DNA from: JBBSGD01 sp038254435 | Lineage (GTDB): Bacteria; Actinomycetota; CADDZG01; WHSQ01 | Assembly: GCA_038254435.1 (NCBI GenBank) | Contig: JBBSGD010000008.1 | Coordinates: 1 to 63,261 of the forward strand | DNA: 63,261 bases | Direction: 5' to 3' | Part shown: positions 62,172 to 63,261 of the stretch, piece by piece | Layout: every line of letters begins with the position of its first letter | Numbering within the stretch: position 1 is the first letter of the stretch | Position numbers and translations under genes: made by a program | The notes under the pieces: model-generated | What the model was told of the DNA's origin: nothing | The model's input: only the letters and a program-made list of their open reading frames with translations | The model's database searches: none

Positions 62172-62713
62172 ATGGAAGAAAACGAGAAGACAGTTAGAGA
62201 GAGTTCACCGAGTTGCGTAGCAGGCTTGGCGGATGGCTTGTACGAACGGACGTCCAGAAGGAGCTTACTGGCGCGAGCTTCGGCGGCGATCATTACGTTG
62301 GGATTGGGAGAATTAGCATTAGGGGGTAAAGCGCGCGCAGCTGTGGACGCATTGGCCTGTTGCACTGGAACTGCATGCTCTCATTACAATGCTGTGCGTG
62401 TAGGTGCAGCGACAACAAGTGTCCGGTCGGTTGGTCATGGACAGGGTACACATGGGGCTGCTGCGAGGGAGGTCGTATCGTCAACTGTAGAGATTGCCAG
62501 AACAATGGCAAGGTGTGCACCTGTGCTTGCGGCACGCAGTACGCTTGCGGCAACGCCAGCATGACTGAGATGGCACGAAACGGTGCCTTGGTAGATGCGC
62601 CAGGCAATTGGCGTCGCAGTTGCTGTGGGAAACTATATGAATGTGCCAAAGGGGCTATTCCAAGTAGCGCTCGTGTCGCTCTTATTCATCGCGGCATGCC
62701 AGGGGCCCACTAG
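62172..62713 (+). pseudogene. Tat-exported Cys-rich protein (methylamine dehydrogenase light-chain-like)
   Basis: ATG 62172 starts a Tat-type signal: YERTSRRSLLARASAAIITL. The frame shows ALACCTGTACSHYNA, then shifts near 62390, and the Cys-rich part goes on as CCACRCSDNKCPVGWSW, WGCCEGGRIVNCRDC and VCTCACGTQYACGN. The spacing of Cys and Trp recalls the light chain of methylamine dehydrogenase, where Trp residues form the cofactor, but the match is only by pattern. One frameshift separates signal and body, so it is broken or wrongly assembled. Confidence 0.5.
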
Positions 62714-63143
62714 CCAGGGAGCCACTAGCCCCAACTCACCCGCAACATCTAGAGCTGGGGGAACAGGTTGGATAAGACCACCATATGGGTGTACCCAAGC
62801 AAGCCCCCACGAACGCTTCCGACATGGGCTGACCATATTGCATCGAGGGGGGGTTACTGCACTGGTTTTTTCGCCTGGGTTACCTGTAAGACATCGTAGG
62901 CTCAAGATCCTGTGGAAGCTTGCGAGCAAGGGCAATCTTCACATATTGGCGACGGACAGAAACGGCGACCGTATAGCACCCAACTAGCTTCAGAAGCACT
63001 CAATGCAGTCACTGCCGGGTAGTGGGGACGAGTGGGGATCCGAATTTACGTTTCCTCGATCGGGATGCTATGTGTTTCATGTTCGGAGGGGCGGTATTCA
63101 AGCGAACGTGGGAATCTCGGTAGCTACCCAAATCCCTCAGTAG
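62637..63143 (+). pseudogene. Lipoprotein with in-frame TAG
   Basis: ATG 62637 starts VALVSLLFIAACQG, a lipobox (Cys near 20). The body (GTGWIRPPYGCTQASPHERF) runs to TAG at 62985-62987 and continues in the same frame with DEWGSEFTFPRSGCYVFHV, ending at 63141. The C-terminal FPRSGCY block belongs to the same domain, so the amber codon interrupts one gene. It overlaps the end of the Cys-rich frame by 77 bases. Confidence 0.5.
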
Positions 63144-63261
63144 ATTTGGCAAGAAGCGGAGATTAGCCTCTCGACCGTGAACGGCCACACTCTTGATGCC
63201 GTCGTGGAGCACTGCAGCGCGAAGTCGGCAGCGACTCGGTGCGCGACCAAGACTGGCGGAC

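Noticed and set aside
62985..62987. In-frame TAG in the lipoprotein as pyrrolysine or read-through
   Set aside because: No catalytic context and neighbouring genes are also broken; decay or sequence error is simpler.
1..63261. CRISPR arrays, rRNA and tRNA genes
   Set aside because: No regular short repeats with spacers, and no rRNA or tRNA cloverleaf/T-loop signature was noticed on either strand by reading; not computed.

Overview
The window is high-GC DNA with short intergenic gaps, many ATGA/TGATG stop-start overlaps, GGAGG-type ribosome binding sites, Tat and lipoprotein export signals, and a candidate PHO box of the actinobacterial type. These features together suggest an Actinomycetota-like soil or subsurface bacterium. 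That assignment is inferred from gene style only. Many otherwise good genes carry a single-base frameshift, so some 'pseudogenes' may be assembly errors.

Layout. 1-8900 is a scarred accessory zone. It holds remnants of at least four transposase types (integrase-core, IS3, IS21), a 170-bp direct repeat, two small exported proteins, an OmpR-type two-component system (3111-5170), a small ABM-like protein, a broken FG-GAP protein and a methyltransferase. 8982-26385 is a biosynthetic-looking island bracketed by five related secreted or lipoprotein esterases, one of them broken beside an IS3-type element. Its core has two strand-opposed operons: two alpha/beta hydrolases and a flavin-dependent halogenase (plus strand, 13259-16384), and DAHP synthase, a DAHP-synthase-like/chorismate-lyase fusion and a benzoate-CoA-ligase-type enzyme (minus strand, 24190-20203). 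Between them lie a free-standing acyl carrier protein, a methyltransferase, a DUF3179 protein and an AhpD-like protein with an in-frame TGA where the second redox cysteine is expected. A coherent reading is chorismate to 4-hydroxybenzoate, activation and transfer to the carrier protein, then halogenation, methylation and release.

26535-28529 is an intact IS1595-type element with a perfect 8-bp target duplication, a passenger gene and an antisense small gene. 29032-34073 is a glycosyltransferase cluster (five genes, one frameshifted). 34345-37730 holds IS and DsrE debris, a DUF427 gene, a Crp/Fnr regulator overlapping a second AhpD-like gene with the same in-frame TGA, and an SRPBCC protein. 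37766-40762 holds a Tes/MJ0619-like radical SAM enzyme overlapping a methyltransferase, and a methyltransferase-ArsC chimera.

40802-47019 is an extracytoplasmic thiol-redox module. One minus-strand operon encodes a TlpA-like thioredoxin, a DUF3179 protein, an ECF sigma factor, its anti-sigma factor and a second DUF3179 lipoprotein. Divergent from it are a CcdA-like membrane protein and a DUF4395/thioredoxin-like protein. 47507-56022 holds exported proteins (one PepSY-like, one Tat ferritin-like), an ArAE/FUSC transporter, a UbiE-like methyltransferase coupled to a membrane protein, a macro-domain protein and an APC permease flanked by tails of two lost genes. 56733-61466 is a complete phosphate uptake operon (pstS, pstC, pstA, pstB, phoU) with a remnant of a second pstB tail. 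The last 1.5 kb holds a broken set of a membrane protein, a Tat-exported Cys-rich protein resembling the methylamine dehydrogenase light chain, and a lipoprotein.

The most notable result is that two AhpD-like paralogues 16 kb apart both have TGA at the same active-site position (C-x-x-TGA-x-x-x-H), each followed by a hairpin with a G-initial apical loop. This is strong internal evidence for selenocysteine use.
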